Source of the DNA: Pseudomonas sp. PICF141
Lineage (GTDB): Bacteria > Pseudomonadota > Gammaproteobacteria > Pseudomonadales > Pseudomonadaceae
NCBI RefSeq assembly: GCF_002286815.1
Contig: NZ_MUNM01000055.1
Location: 1-64,000 of the forward strand
Direction of reading: 5' to 3'
DNA: 64,000 nucleotides
The notes beneath the pieces were generated by a model. The model was not told the DNA's origin. It ran no database searches and saw nothing but the letters and a program-made list of their open reading frames with translations. Positions 7,196 to 13,927 of this stretch are shown in pieces. Position 1 is the first letter of the stretch. Each line of letters starts with the position of its first letter. Made by a program: the position numbers and the translations under genes.

Positions 7196-7519
7196 ATGAG
7201 CGACGATGATCTGGAAAACGACGACCTCGAAGTAGGCGACGAAGACGAAACCGAAGAAGGCCTTGATGCGGCGGCAGAAGACGTCGCTGAAGACGACGGC
7301 GGTGATGTGCCCGTTCCGACTGCCAAAGGCAAGGCCAAGGCTGCGGTATCGGTCGATGAGCTGCCGAGCGTCGAAGCCAAGAACAAGGAACGCGACGCCC
7401 TGGCCAAGGCCATGGAAGAGTTTCTTGCACGGGGCGGCAAGGTGCAGGAAGTGGAGGCCAATGTGGTCGCCGATCCTCCCAAAAAGCCTGATAACAAGTA
7501 CGGCAGCCGGCCTATCTAA
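7196..7519 (+). CDS. sutA: RNA polymerase-binding regulator SutA
   Basis: 107 residues. The protein is strongly acidic and low in complexity at the N-terminus (DDDLENDDLEVGDEDETEEG), then has an alpha-helical stretch (NKERDALAKAMEEFLARGGKVQEVEANVV) and a disordered tail ending KPDNKYGSRPI. This matches P. aeruginosa SutA, which binds RNA polymerase and supports transcription in slow growth. The ATG at 7196 follows GAGGTAGAAC. It is followed by its own terminator. Its position next to the amtB-yjbQ cluster is conserved. Confidence 0.88.
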   Translation: MSDDDLENDDLEVGDEDETEEGLDAAAEDVAEDDGGDVPVPTAKGKAKAAVSVDELPSVEAKNKERDALAKAMEEFLARGGKVQEVEANVVADPPKKPDNKYGSRPI

Positions 7520-7540
7520 GCGCCTGCTTCTTGCTTGCTG

Positions 7541-7569
7541 AAAAAGCCCGCCGTCGCTGCGGGCTTTTT
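7541..7569 (+). terminator. Rho-independent terminator after sutA
   Basis: Stem AAAAAGCCCGC / GCGGGCTTTTT with an 8-base loop. The symmetric A and T tracts could end transcription in both directions. Confidence 0.88.
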
Positions 7570-7597
7570 CATGGGGAAGGATAAATGGGCCGAAGAG

Positions 7598-7690
7598 CTT
7601 CGCGGGCAAGCCTCACTCCTACAGGATTTGTGTCGTTCGCAAATATCGCGCACGACGCAAATCCTGTAGGAGTGAGGCTTGCCCGCGAAG
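7598..7690. repeat. REPIN (inverted REP pair)
   Basis: Two copies of the CTTCGCGGGCAAGCCTCAC-type REP in inverted orientation, separated by a short spacer, between sutA and the HAD gene. The arms are nearly perfect over about 32 bases. Confidence 0.85.
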
Positions 7691-7705
7691 GCGATCTCAA
7701 AGCCG

Positions 7706-8410
7706 CTACAAAACCGAATTCCAGCGCGCCAACAACCCCGGCAACTCGGTCAAACTGCGAATCTCGGCATCCGGCGCCTTCTCTGCCTCCCACACCTTGC
7801 CCGCCGGGTTGAACCAGATTGCCCGCAACCCCGCCTGCTGGGCGCCGGCAATGTCATCGCCGGGATGATCGCCGATATGCACTGCGGTTTCGGCAGTCGC
7901 GCCGCCCCGCAGCAATGCTTCATGAAAGAGTCGCGCATCGGGCTTGGCGATGCCGATGTCTTCGGCGCACAGGGCAAACTTGAAATAATCTGCCAGCCCC
8001 AATCGACGCACATCGGCATTGCCGTTGGTCACCACGCCAAGCGCATAGTGATTGGCCAGAGTTTCCAGGGTCGGTTGCACCTCCGGGAAGATCTCCAGCT
8101 GATGCCGTGCATGCAGAAACACTTCAAAACCCTGATCGGCCAGGTCGGCTGCTTCAGCATGTCCATAACCGGCTTCTTCCAGTGCATGGAACAGCACCCG
8201 CCGACGCAAGGCACTGATGCGGTGTTTGAGGCTCGGTTCGTGGCTCAGCACCCGTTCGCGAATCGACCACAGATGTTCTACCGGTACTGCGCCCAGGGTC
8301 GGCGCTTGCTCGGTCAGCCATTCACGCAATACGACTTCGGCGCTGGCGATCACCGGGGCGGTGTCCCACAAGGTGTCATCGAGGTCGAAGGTGATCAATT
8401 GGATGGTCAT
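7706..8410 (-). CDS. HAD-family hydrolase (YigB-like phosphatase)
   Basis: 234 residues. HAD motif I is FDLDDTLWD (residues 8-16), with the nucleophile and acid/base aspartates at 9 and 11. Motif II is GVVTNGN, and motif III/IV is KPDARLF followed by HIGDHPGDDIAGAQQAG. The cap domain is helical (subfamily I). E. coli YigB, next to xerC, dephosphorylates FMN, and the same gene position here supports a YigB-type role. It overlaps xerC by 4 bases and is the last gene of the dapF-xerC operon. Confidence 0.85.
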   Translation of the reverse strand: MTIQLITFDLDDTLWDTAPVIASAEVVLREWLTEQAPTLGAVPVEHLWSIRERVLSHEPSLKHRISALRRRVLFHALEEAGYGHAEAADLADQGFEVFLHARHQLEIFPEVQPTLETLANHYALGVVTNGNADVRRLGLADYFKFALCAEDIGIAKPDARLFHEALLRGGATAETAVHIGDHPGDDIAGAQQAGLRAIWFNPAGKVWEAEKAPDAEIRSLTELPGLLARWNSVL

Positions 8411-9306
8411 GAATCGTCGCCTTTAATGCGTTTGGCCCGTGGATGGACGCTGTCGTAGACCGTCGCCAGGTGCTGGAAGTCCAGATGGGTATAGATCTGG
8501 GTGGTCTTGATGTCTGAGTGGCCGAGCAGTTCCTGCACCGCCCGCAAGTCCTGAGAGGACTCCAGCAAATGGCTGGCGAAGGAATGTCGCAACATGTGCG
8601 GGTGCAGGTTCTGCCCCAGTTCGCGCTCGCCGGCAGCCTTGACCCGTACCTGAATCGCCCGTGGACCGAGGCGCCGGCCTTGCTGGCTGACAAACACTGC
8701 GTCGTCCGCCGGGTTGGTCATTGCCCGCAAAGGCAACCATAGCTCCAGCGCTTCGCGAGCCTTTTTACCCACCGGCAACAGCCGCGTCTTGCTGCCCTTG
8801 CCCAGCACTTGAACCATACCGTCAGCCAGGTCCAGCTGATCAAGGTTGAGCCCGGTCAGTTCCGAAAGCCGCAAGCCGGAGGAATAGAACAGCTCCAGAA
8901 TCGCCTGATCCCGACGCGCGAGAAAATCGTCCTCCACCGCGCCCTCAAGCAGTTGCAGCGCGCGGTCGGTGTCGAGGGTTTTCGGCAGGCGACGTTCGCC
9001 CTTGGGCGGCGCCAGGCCGTTGGCCGGGTCGTGATCGCACAGACCTTCGCGGTTCAGATAGTGATAAAGCCCGCGCACGGCCGAGAGCAGCCGCGCCAGG
9101 CTGCGGGAGGATTGGCCCTGGGCATGCAGGCGGGCGATCAGGCTGCGCAGGCGCTGAATGTCCAGCGCGGCCCAACTGCCAATGTTCTGTTTGACGCACC
9201 AACCCAATACTTTGTCGAGGTCGCGGCGATAGGCGTACAGCGTGTGCGGCGACACCTGCCGCTCACTGCGCAGGTGTTCGCAGTAAGCGTCCAGTTGTCG
9301 TTCCAT
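8407..9306 (-). CDS. xerC: Site-specific tyrosine recombinase XerC
   Basis: 299 residues. The start MERQLDAYCEHLRSERQVS at 9306 fits XerC length. An open extension to 9462 overlaps the DUF484 gene and is rejected. The catalytic set is complete: R146 (SGLRLSEL), K170, H237 and R240 (HMLRHSF), H263 (LGHSDIKTTQ) and Y272 (IYTHLD). XerC with XerD resolves chromosome dimers at dif. It begins 3 bases downstream of the DUF484 stop and overlaps the HAD gene, a conserved operon order. Confidence 0.96.
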   Translation of the reverse strand: MERQLDAYCEHLRSERQVSPHTLYAYRRDLDKVLGWCVKQNIGSWAALDIQRLRSLIARLHAQGQSSRSLARLLSAVRGLYHYLNREGLCDHDPANGLAPPKGERRLPKTLDTDRALQLLEGAVEDDFLARRDQAILELFYSSGLRLSELTGLNLDQLDLADGMVQVLGKGSKTRLLPVGKKAREALELWLPLRAMTNPADDAVFVSQQGRRLGPRAIQVRVKAAGERELGQNLHPHMLRHSFASHLLESSQDLRAVQELLGHSDIKTTQIYTHLDFQHLATVYDSVHPRAKRIKGDDS

Positions 9307-9308
9307 GG

Positions 9309-10034
9309 TCAGCGTACCGAGCGCAGGGAACTGTTGACCCGAGGCAGCACGCGGCCCATGACTTCGGCGATGTAACTCAGGAACAGCGTACCCACCGAGC
9401 TCTTGTAGTGCTGCGGATCGCGGCTGGCGATGGCCAGGACGCCGTGGATGCCCTGGTGGCAAATGGCGACGACGGCGGTGGAGCCGATCTGCTTGCGCTG
9501 TTCCTCGCCGAACAGGAAGTCCAGTTCATGCTCTCGCAGGCTGCCGCTGACGCTTTTGTCTTCCGAGAGCAAGCCACCGATCGCTGTTTGCGCCTCGGCA
9601 TGCGTCACCCAACGACCCACCGGCATCGGGTTGTCGCCCAGCAGGATCAGGCTGACGAAGGGCACCTGGAAGTCTTGTCGCAGGCTGTCTTCAACGCTGA
9701 TTACCACATCTTCCAGGCTGGTGGCGTCCATCAGCGCGAGAATCAGGCGGCGGGTCTTGTCGAAGAGTCGATCATTGTCCCGGGCCACGTCCATCAAGTG
9801 CGAGAGGCGATGACGCAACTCGATATTGCGGTCGCGCAGAATCGTCATCTGGCGTTCGACCAGCGAAATGGTGTCGCCGCGCTGATGCGGAATGCGTAGC
9901 GCCGGAAGCAGTTCTTCGTGCTCGATGAAGAAATCCGGATGAGCCTCCAGGTACGCGGCAATCGCCGCCGCCTCAAGGCTTTCGCAAGGAGATTCGTCGG
10001 GCTGCGGGGCGGGAACCTGGGGCTTGTCGGTCAT
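9309..10034 (-). CDS. DUF484 family protein
   Basis: 241 residues, the usual length. The N-terminal ESLEAAAIAAYLEAHPDFFIEHEELLPALRIPH is characteristic of DUF484, followed by a coiled-coil segment (DRNIELRHRLSHLMDVARDND) and a GAF-like domain. It is always placed between dapF and xerC in gammaproteobacteria. Function is unknown. Its GAF-like fold suggests ligand sensing, but no ligand can be inferred. Confidence 0.9.
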   Translation of the reverse strand: MTDKPQVPAPQPDESPCESLEAAAIAAYLEAHPDFFIEHEELLPALRIPHQRGDTISLVERQMTILRDRNIELRHRLSHLMDVARDNDRLFDKTRRLILALMDATSLEDVVISVEDSLRQDFQVPFVSLILLGDNPMPVGRWVTHAEAQTAIGGLLSEDKSVSGSLREHELDFLFGEEQRKQIGSTAVVAICHQGIHGVLAIASRDPQHYKSSVGTLFLSYIAEVMGRVLPRVNSSLRSVR

Positions 10035-10047
10035 GGATTTGGCTCAC

Positions 10048-10878
10048 TCAAAGACGCACTTGTCCTTCGTATACGCGTACTGCCGGGCCGGTCATCATGA
10101 CCGGTTGGCCAGGGCCTGCCCATTCAATGGACAGACGCCCGCCGGGCAGGTCGATCAATAGCGGCGAATCCATCCACCCCTGGCTGATCGCGGCGACTGC
10201 GGCAGCACAGGCGCCGGTTCCGCACGCCTGGGTTTCCCCGGCCCCGCGTTCCCAGACGCGCAACTGCGCACGGTTCCGGTCGATGACCTGGAGAAAACCG
10301 ACATTGACCCGTGCCGGAAAGCGCGGGTGATGTTCGATTTTCGGCCCCAGTTCATGCACCGGTGCGTTGTTGATATCGCTGACCCGCAACACGGCATGGG
10401 GGTTGCCCATGGACACCGCGGCCAGTTCGACCTGGGTGCCGTCGACGTCGACCTGATAGCTCAGGGCCTGGCTCGGGGCATCGAATGGAATCTCGGCCGG
10501 CACCAGGCGCGGGGCGCCCATGTTGACGCAGATCTGGCCATCGTTGCGGATGTCCAGTTCGATAATGCCGCTTTTGGTCTCGACGCGAATCAGCCGCTTG
10601 GCGGTCAGGCGCTTGTCGAGTACGAAGCGGGCGAAGCAGCGCGCACCGTTGCCGCACTGTTCCACTTCGGAGCCGTCGGCGTTGAAGATCCGATAGCGGA
10701 AGTCCACGTCCGGGTTGCTCGGCGCCTCGACGATCAACAACTGGTCGAAACCGATCCCCGTGTGCCGATCGCCCCATTGTTTGGCGTGCTTGGGCAGGAT
10801 GTGCGCGTGCTGGCTGACCAGGTCGAGGACCATGAAATCATTGCCCAGGCCGTGCATCTTGGTAAAACGCAGCAGCAT
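10048..10878 (-). CDS. dapF: Diaminopimelate epimerase
   Basis: 276 residues. It converts LL- to meso-diaminopimelate for lysine and peptidoglycan. Both catalytic cysteines are visible: C75 in QCGNGARC and C219 in ETQACGTGAC. The start MLLRFTKMHGLGNDF at 10878 matches the family, while an upstream in-frame ATG at 10911 overlaps lysA and is less likely. It lies 4 bases after lysA, so it makes the direct substrate of the preceding gene's product. Confidence 0.97.
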   Translation of the reverse strand: MLLRFTKMHGLGNDFMVLDLVSQHAHILPKHAKQWGDRHTGIGFDQLLIVEAPSNPDVDFRYRIFNADGSEVEQCGNGARCFARFVLDKRLTAKRLIRVETKSGIIELDIRNDGQICVNMGAPRLVPAEIPFDAPSQALSYQVDVDGTQVELAAVSMGNPHAVLRVSDINNAPVHELGPKIEHHPRFPARVNVGFLQVIDRNRAQLRVWERGAGETQACGTGACAAAVAAISQGWMDSPLLIDLPGGRLSIEWAGPGQPVMMTGPAVRVYEGQVRL

Positions 10879-10882
10879 GGTT

Positions 10883-12130
10883 TTACTCCGGCAGCAGGCT
10901 TTCGCCAGCAAACAACTCGGCTACCGTCTCACGGCGACGCACTTCAAATGCCTGATCACCGTCCACCAACACTTCAGCGGCGCGGCCGCGGGTGTTGTAG
11001 TTGGAACTCATGACAAACCCATAGGCACCGGCCGAATGCACAGCCAGCAGGTCGCCTTCTTCCAGGGCCAGTTGACGATCCTTGGCCAGGAAGTCGCCGG
11101 TTTCGCAGATCGGGCCGACGATGTCGTAGGCACGAGCGGCGCTGTTGCGCGGGCGCACGGCGGTGACGTCCATCCAGGCTTGATACAGCGCCGGGCGGAT
11201 CAGGTCGTTCATGGCCGCATCGACGATGGCGAAGTCTTTGTGTTCGGTGTGCTTGAGGTACTCGACCTGGGTCAGCAGCACGCCGGCGTTGGCGACAATG
11301 AAACGGCCCGGCTCGAATACCAGCGCCAGGTCACGACCGTCGAGACGTTCGCGCACGGCTTTGATGTAGTCGCCAGCCAATGGCGGCTCTTCATCGCGAT
11401 AACGCACGCCCAAACCGCCACCGAGATCGATGTGGCGCAGGTAGATGCCGCAATCGCCGAGGCGGTCGACCAGGCCCAGCAGGCGGTCGAGGGCATCGAT
11501 GAACGGTGGCAGGGTGGTCAGTTGCGAACCGATGTGGCAATCGACGCCGACCACTTCCAGGTTAGGCAGTTGTGCGGCGCGCACGTACACGTCCTCGGCG
11601 TCGGCGATGGCGATGCCGAACTTGTTTTCCTTGAGGCCGGTGGAAATGTACGGGTGGGTGCCGGCATCAACATCCGGGTTCACGCGCAACGAGATCGGCG
11701 CGCGAACGCCCAGCTCCGCGGCCACCACTTGCAGACGTTCGAGCTCATCGGTGGATTCGACGTTGAAGCAGTGCACGCCGACTTCCAGCGCACGACGCAT
11801 GTCATCACGGGTCTTGCCGACACCGGAGAACACGATCTTGTCCGCAGTGCCGCCAGCGGCCAGCACGCGTTCCAGCTCGCCACGGGAAACGATGTCGAAA
11901 CCGGCGCCCAAACGCGCCAGGACATTCAGTACACCCAGGTTGGAGTTGGCCTTGACCGCAAAGCAGACCAGGTGTGGCATGCCGGCCAACGCATCGGCAT
12001 ACGCCAGGTATTGGGCTTCGATGTGGGCACGGGAGTAAACGTAGGTCGGTGTACCAAAGCGCTCGGCGATGGCGGACAGGGCAACCCCTTCCGCGAACAG
12101 CTCACCGTCACGGTAGTTAAAAGCGTCCAT
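10883..12130 (-). CDS. lysA: Diaminopimelate decarboxylase
   Basis: 415 residues. It decarboxylates meso-diaminopimelate to lysine, the last step of the pathway. The PLP lysine is K60 in the FAVKANSN motif. The HIGSQL motif, the substrate-binding CETGDFLA and the C-terminal GAYGFVMSSNYN are all present. It is second in the lptM-lysA-dapF-DUF484-xerC-HAD operon, 9 bases after lptM. Confidence 0.97.
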   Translation of the reverse strand: MDAFNYRDGELFAEGVALSAIAERFGTPTYVYSRAHIEAQYLAYADALAGMPHLVCFAVKANSNLGVLNVLARLGAGFDIVSRGELERVLAAGGTADKIVFSGVGKTRDDMRRALEVGVHCFNVESTDELERLQVVAAELGVRAPISLRVNPDVDAGTHPYISTGLKENKFGIAIADAEDVYVRAAQLPNLEVVGVDCHIGSQLTTLPPFIDALDRLLGLVDRLGDCGIYLRHIDLGGGLGVRYRDEEPPLAGDYIKAVRERLDGRDLALVFEPGRFIVANAGVLLTQVEYLKHTEHKDFAIVDAAMNDLIRPALYQAWMDVTAVRPRNSAARAYDIVGPICETGDFLAKDRQLALEEGDLLAVHSAGAYGFVMSSNYNTRGRAAEVLVDGDQAFEVRRRETVAELFAGESLLPE

Positions 12131-12139
12131 AGCGTTCCC

Positions 12140-12319
12140 TTAGTAGACGTCGTGCTTGTGGGCTTTCGACGGAGTCTGCTGCGACGATTTGGCTTGCTCT
12201 GCGGGGTCCTGATTTTCATCAGGCAGGTACAGCGGGCCTTTTTGACCACAGGCCGATAACAAGCTGACAAAAGCGACGAGCGAAGTGAGCGCAGCAAGGG
12301 AAGAGATCAGGCGCTTCAT
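12140..12319 (-). CDS. lptM: LPS-assembly lipoprotein LptM (YifL family)
   Basis: 59 residues. Signal sequence MKRLISSLAALTSLVAFVSL ends in a lipobox LLSAC with the lipidated Cys at 24, followed directly by the family motif GQKGPLYLP. The tail is short and hydrophilic (QQTPSKAHKHDVY). LptM stabilises the LptDE translocon that inserts LPS into the outer membrane. The gene heads the lysA operon, a conserved location, and starts after AAGGATTTCGCC. Confidence 0.9.
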   Translation of the reverse strand: MKRLISSLAALTSLVAFVSLLSACGQKGPLYLPDENQDPAEQAKSSQQTPSKAHKHDVY

Positions 12320-12639
12320 GGCGAAATCCTTGAAAATGCGTTAATTGCGCCGGAGTATACCGGCCACCCGGCAGCTTGCCTATGCGACGCACCTCCCGTC
12401 CGGCGGGGCTTGTCTTGTCACCGCCGGAACGCGGCTCTCCTTGTGAGATGCTCGCGATGGCGGTATGTCAGTCACCCGCGATGTTGCAAGTGCCCTCGCT
12501 TCGCAAACAGGCTCGCTCTCACAGAGAGCAGTGTTGGATGTACCGACAGGGCCCTGGGTGGTTATCCTTTGCAATCACCGGGGCTCGCCCGTATCTTGCG
12601 GCGCTTGAGCGTGAGTAGACACTTTTTGAGGTTCCCGCA
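12320..12639. other. lptM-cyaY divergent intergenic region
   Basis: No gene. It must contain promoters for both lptM and cyaY, but I see no clear -35/-10 pair. It holds a degenerate REP-like segment at about 12430-12535, with TCGCGATGGCGGTATGTCAG and GGCTCGCTCTCACAG fragments resembling the repeat at 32121-32235. Confidence 0.5.
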
Positions 12640-12972
12640 ATGAGTTTGACCGAAGCCCGCTTCCACGACCTGGTCGATGCGACCCAGCAGACGCTGGAGG
12701 ATATTTTTGACGATAGTGAACTGGATATCGATCTGGAGAGCTCGGCCGGTGTGCTCACCGTCAAGTTCGAAAACGGCACCGCGCTGATCTTCAGTCGCCA
12801 GGAGCCGCTGCGGCAGTTGTGGCTGGCGGCGGTGTCCGGCGGCTTTCACTTCGACTACGACGAGGAGAGCGAGCGTTGGATGTGCGACAAGAGCGAAGAG
12901 CAGCTGGGCGAAATGCTTGAACGCATCGTCAAGCAGCAGGCTGACGTCGAACTCGATTTCGAAGGTTTGTGA
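12640..12972 (+). CDS. cyaY: Frataxin-like iron donor CyaY
   Basis: 110 residues. The frataxin fold signature is complete: an acidic helix 1 (EARFHDLVDATQQTLEDIFDD), then beta strands ending WMCDKSEEQLGEMLERIVKQQ. CyaY binds iron through its acidic ridge and modulates IscS during Fe-S cluster assembly. The start ATG at 12640 is preceded by TTTTTGAGGTTCCCGCA. It is followed 4 bases later by the DUF1289 gene. Confidence 0.95.
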   Translation: MSLTEARFHDLVDATQQTLEDIFDDSELDIDLESSAGVLTVKFENGTALIFSRQEPLRQLWLAAVSGGFHFDYDEESERWMCDKSEEQLGEMLERIVKQQADVELDFEGL

Positions 12973-12976
12973 GATC

Positions 12977-13195
12977 GTGACTCAGCCTGCGTCCGTTCGT
13001 CCGCCCAAACCGCTTTACAGCAATATCAGCCCGGCGGTGCCTTCGCCGTGCAGTGGCGTGTGTCGGCTGGATGAGCAGAAGGTTTGCCTGGGGTGTTTCC
13101 GTCATGTCGAAGATATTCGCGAATGGCGCTCGGCGGATGATGAGCGGCGGCGGGTGATTTGTGCGCAGGCTGTTCAGCGAAAATCTGCGGTCTGA
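12977..13195 (+). CDS. DUF1289 family small cysteine-rich protein
   Basis: 72 residues from a GTG at 12977. The core PSPCSGVCRLDEQKVCLGCFRHVEDIREW carries four cysteines that probably bind a metal, as in DUF1289. An upstream frame reaching into cyaY is rejected because the family begins near the CxGVC motif. It probably shares a transcript with cyaY. Function is not known. Confidence 0.85.
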   Translation: MTQPASVRPPKPLYSNISPAVPSPCSGVCRLDEQKVCLGCFRHVEDIREWRSADDERRRVICAQAVQRKSAV

Positions 13196-13222
13196 TCACT
13201 CTATTGGGTAGCGATGCTTACC

Positions 13223-13317
13223 TGTGGCGAGGGGGCTTGCCCCCGTTGGGTCGCCAAGCGCCCCCAAAAAGCTGACGACTGCTGCGCAGCCGAACGGGGG
13301 CAAGCCCCCTCGCCACA
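13223..13317. repeat. REPIN, GGCGAGGGGGCTTGCCCCC type
   Basis: Inverted pair with 25-base arms beginning TGTGGCGAGGGGGCTTGCC. The same family occurs at 17386-17480 and 45362-45493. Confidence 0.85.
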
Positions 13318-13420
13318 AAGTTATTCGCCAACCCTAAACACAAAGTTACTCGCTAGCCCTAAAGAGGGTGTTCGGCGGCCTCGCTTGTATATTTATTGAG
13401 CTGTGATAGTGTCCAGAGAC

Positions 13421-13480
13421 GCCTCAACCCACCGAGGCTCGTGAAAACCCCGCCTTCTTCTGGCGGGGTTTTGCTTTTTT
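13421..13480 (+). promoter_or_regulatory. rnk leader with terminator/antiterminator-like structure
   Basis: Hairpin GCCTC/GAGGC (13421-13438) is followed by a strong terminator, AAAACCCCGCC / GGCGGGGTTTT at 13444-13472, with six T residues at 13475-13480, only 30 bases before rnk. The first hairpin loop AACCC (13426-13430) can pair with GGGTT (13466-13470) in the terminator arm, allowing a pseudoknot or alternative fold. A structured rnk leader has, to my recollection, been described in Pseudomonas. Confidence 0.65.
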
Positions 13481-13509
13481 CGTGCAGAAGAAAGGAGTCT
13501 GCCCTGATC

Positions 13510-13920
13510 ATGACCGCACCTTCCATCACCCTTACCCGTCTGGACGTGCAACGTCTGGAGCGCCTGATCGACAGCCTGGATAACACGCTGCCGGGCGTGA
13601 TCGCGCTGCAAACCGAACTGGATCGCGCCGATACCCTGGTCGGTCACGAAGAGGTGCCCGCCGACGTCGTGACGATGAACTCCCGCGTGCATTGCCGTGA
13701 AGAAAGCAGCGGCAAGGACTATCACCTGACCCTGGTTTACCCCAAGGATGCCAACGCCGACGAAGGCCGGATTTCCATTCTGGCGCCGGTGGGCAGTGCT
13801 TTGCTGGGCTTGAGAGTCGGTCAGCACATCGACTGGCCGGCACCGGGCGGCAAGACCCTCAAACTGACGTTGCTTGAAGTCGAATCGCAACCTGACCATG
13901 GCGGTGATTTCAACGTTTGA
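13510..13920 (+). CDS. rnk: Nucleoside diphosphate kinase regulator Rnk
   Basis: 136 residues. The N-terminal coiled coil (LTRLDVQRLERLIDSL) and the C-terminal GreA-like domain (ISILAPVGSALLGLRVGQHIDWPAPGG) match Rnk. Rnk binds RNA polymerase in competition with GreA/DksA and influences nucleotide pools; in P. aeruginosa it is linked to alginate regulation. The start ATG at 13510 follows AAGGAG (13492-13497) at a longish spacing of 12. It converges with cyaA (7-base gap). Confidence 0.93.
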   Translation: MTAPSITLTRLDVQRLERLIDSLDNTLPGVIALQTELDRADTLVGHEEVPADVVTMNSRVHCREESSGKDYHLTLVYPKDANADEGRISILAPVGSALLGLRVGQHIDWPAPGGKTLKLTLLEVESQPDHGGDFNV

Positions 13921-13927
13921 CCACGCC

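Larger units (their letters stand above)
13196..13509 (+). other. DUF1289-rnk intergenic region
   Basis: No gene. It contains a REPIN (13223-13317), then an A+T-rich promoter-like stretch near 13381-13410 and the rnk leader with a strong intrinsic terminator hairpin (13444-13480). Confidence 0.7.

Noticed and set aside
10715..12259. 514-residue frame antisense to dapF and lysA
   Set aside because: Spans two certain genes on the other strand. No domain resemblance.
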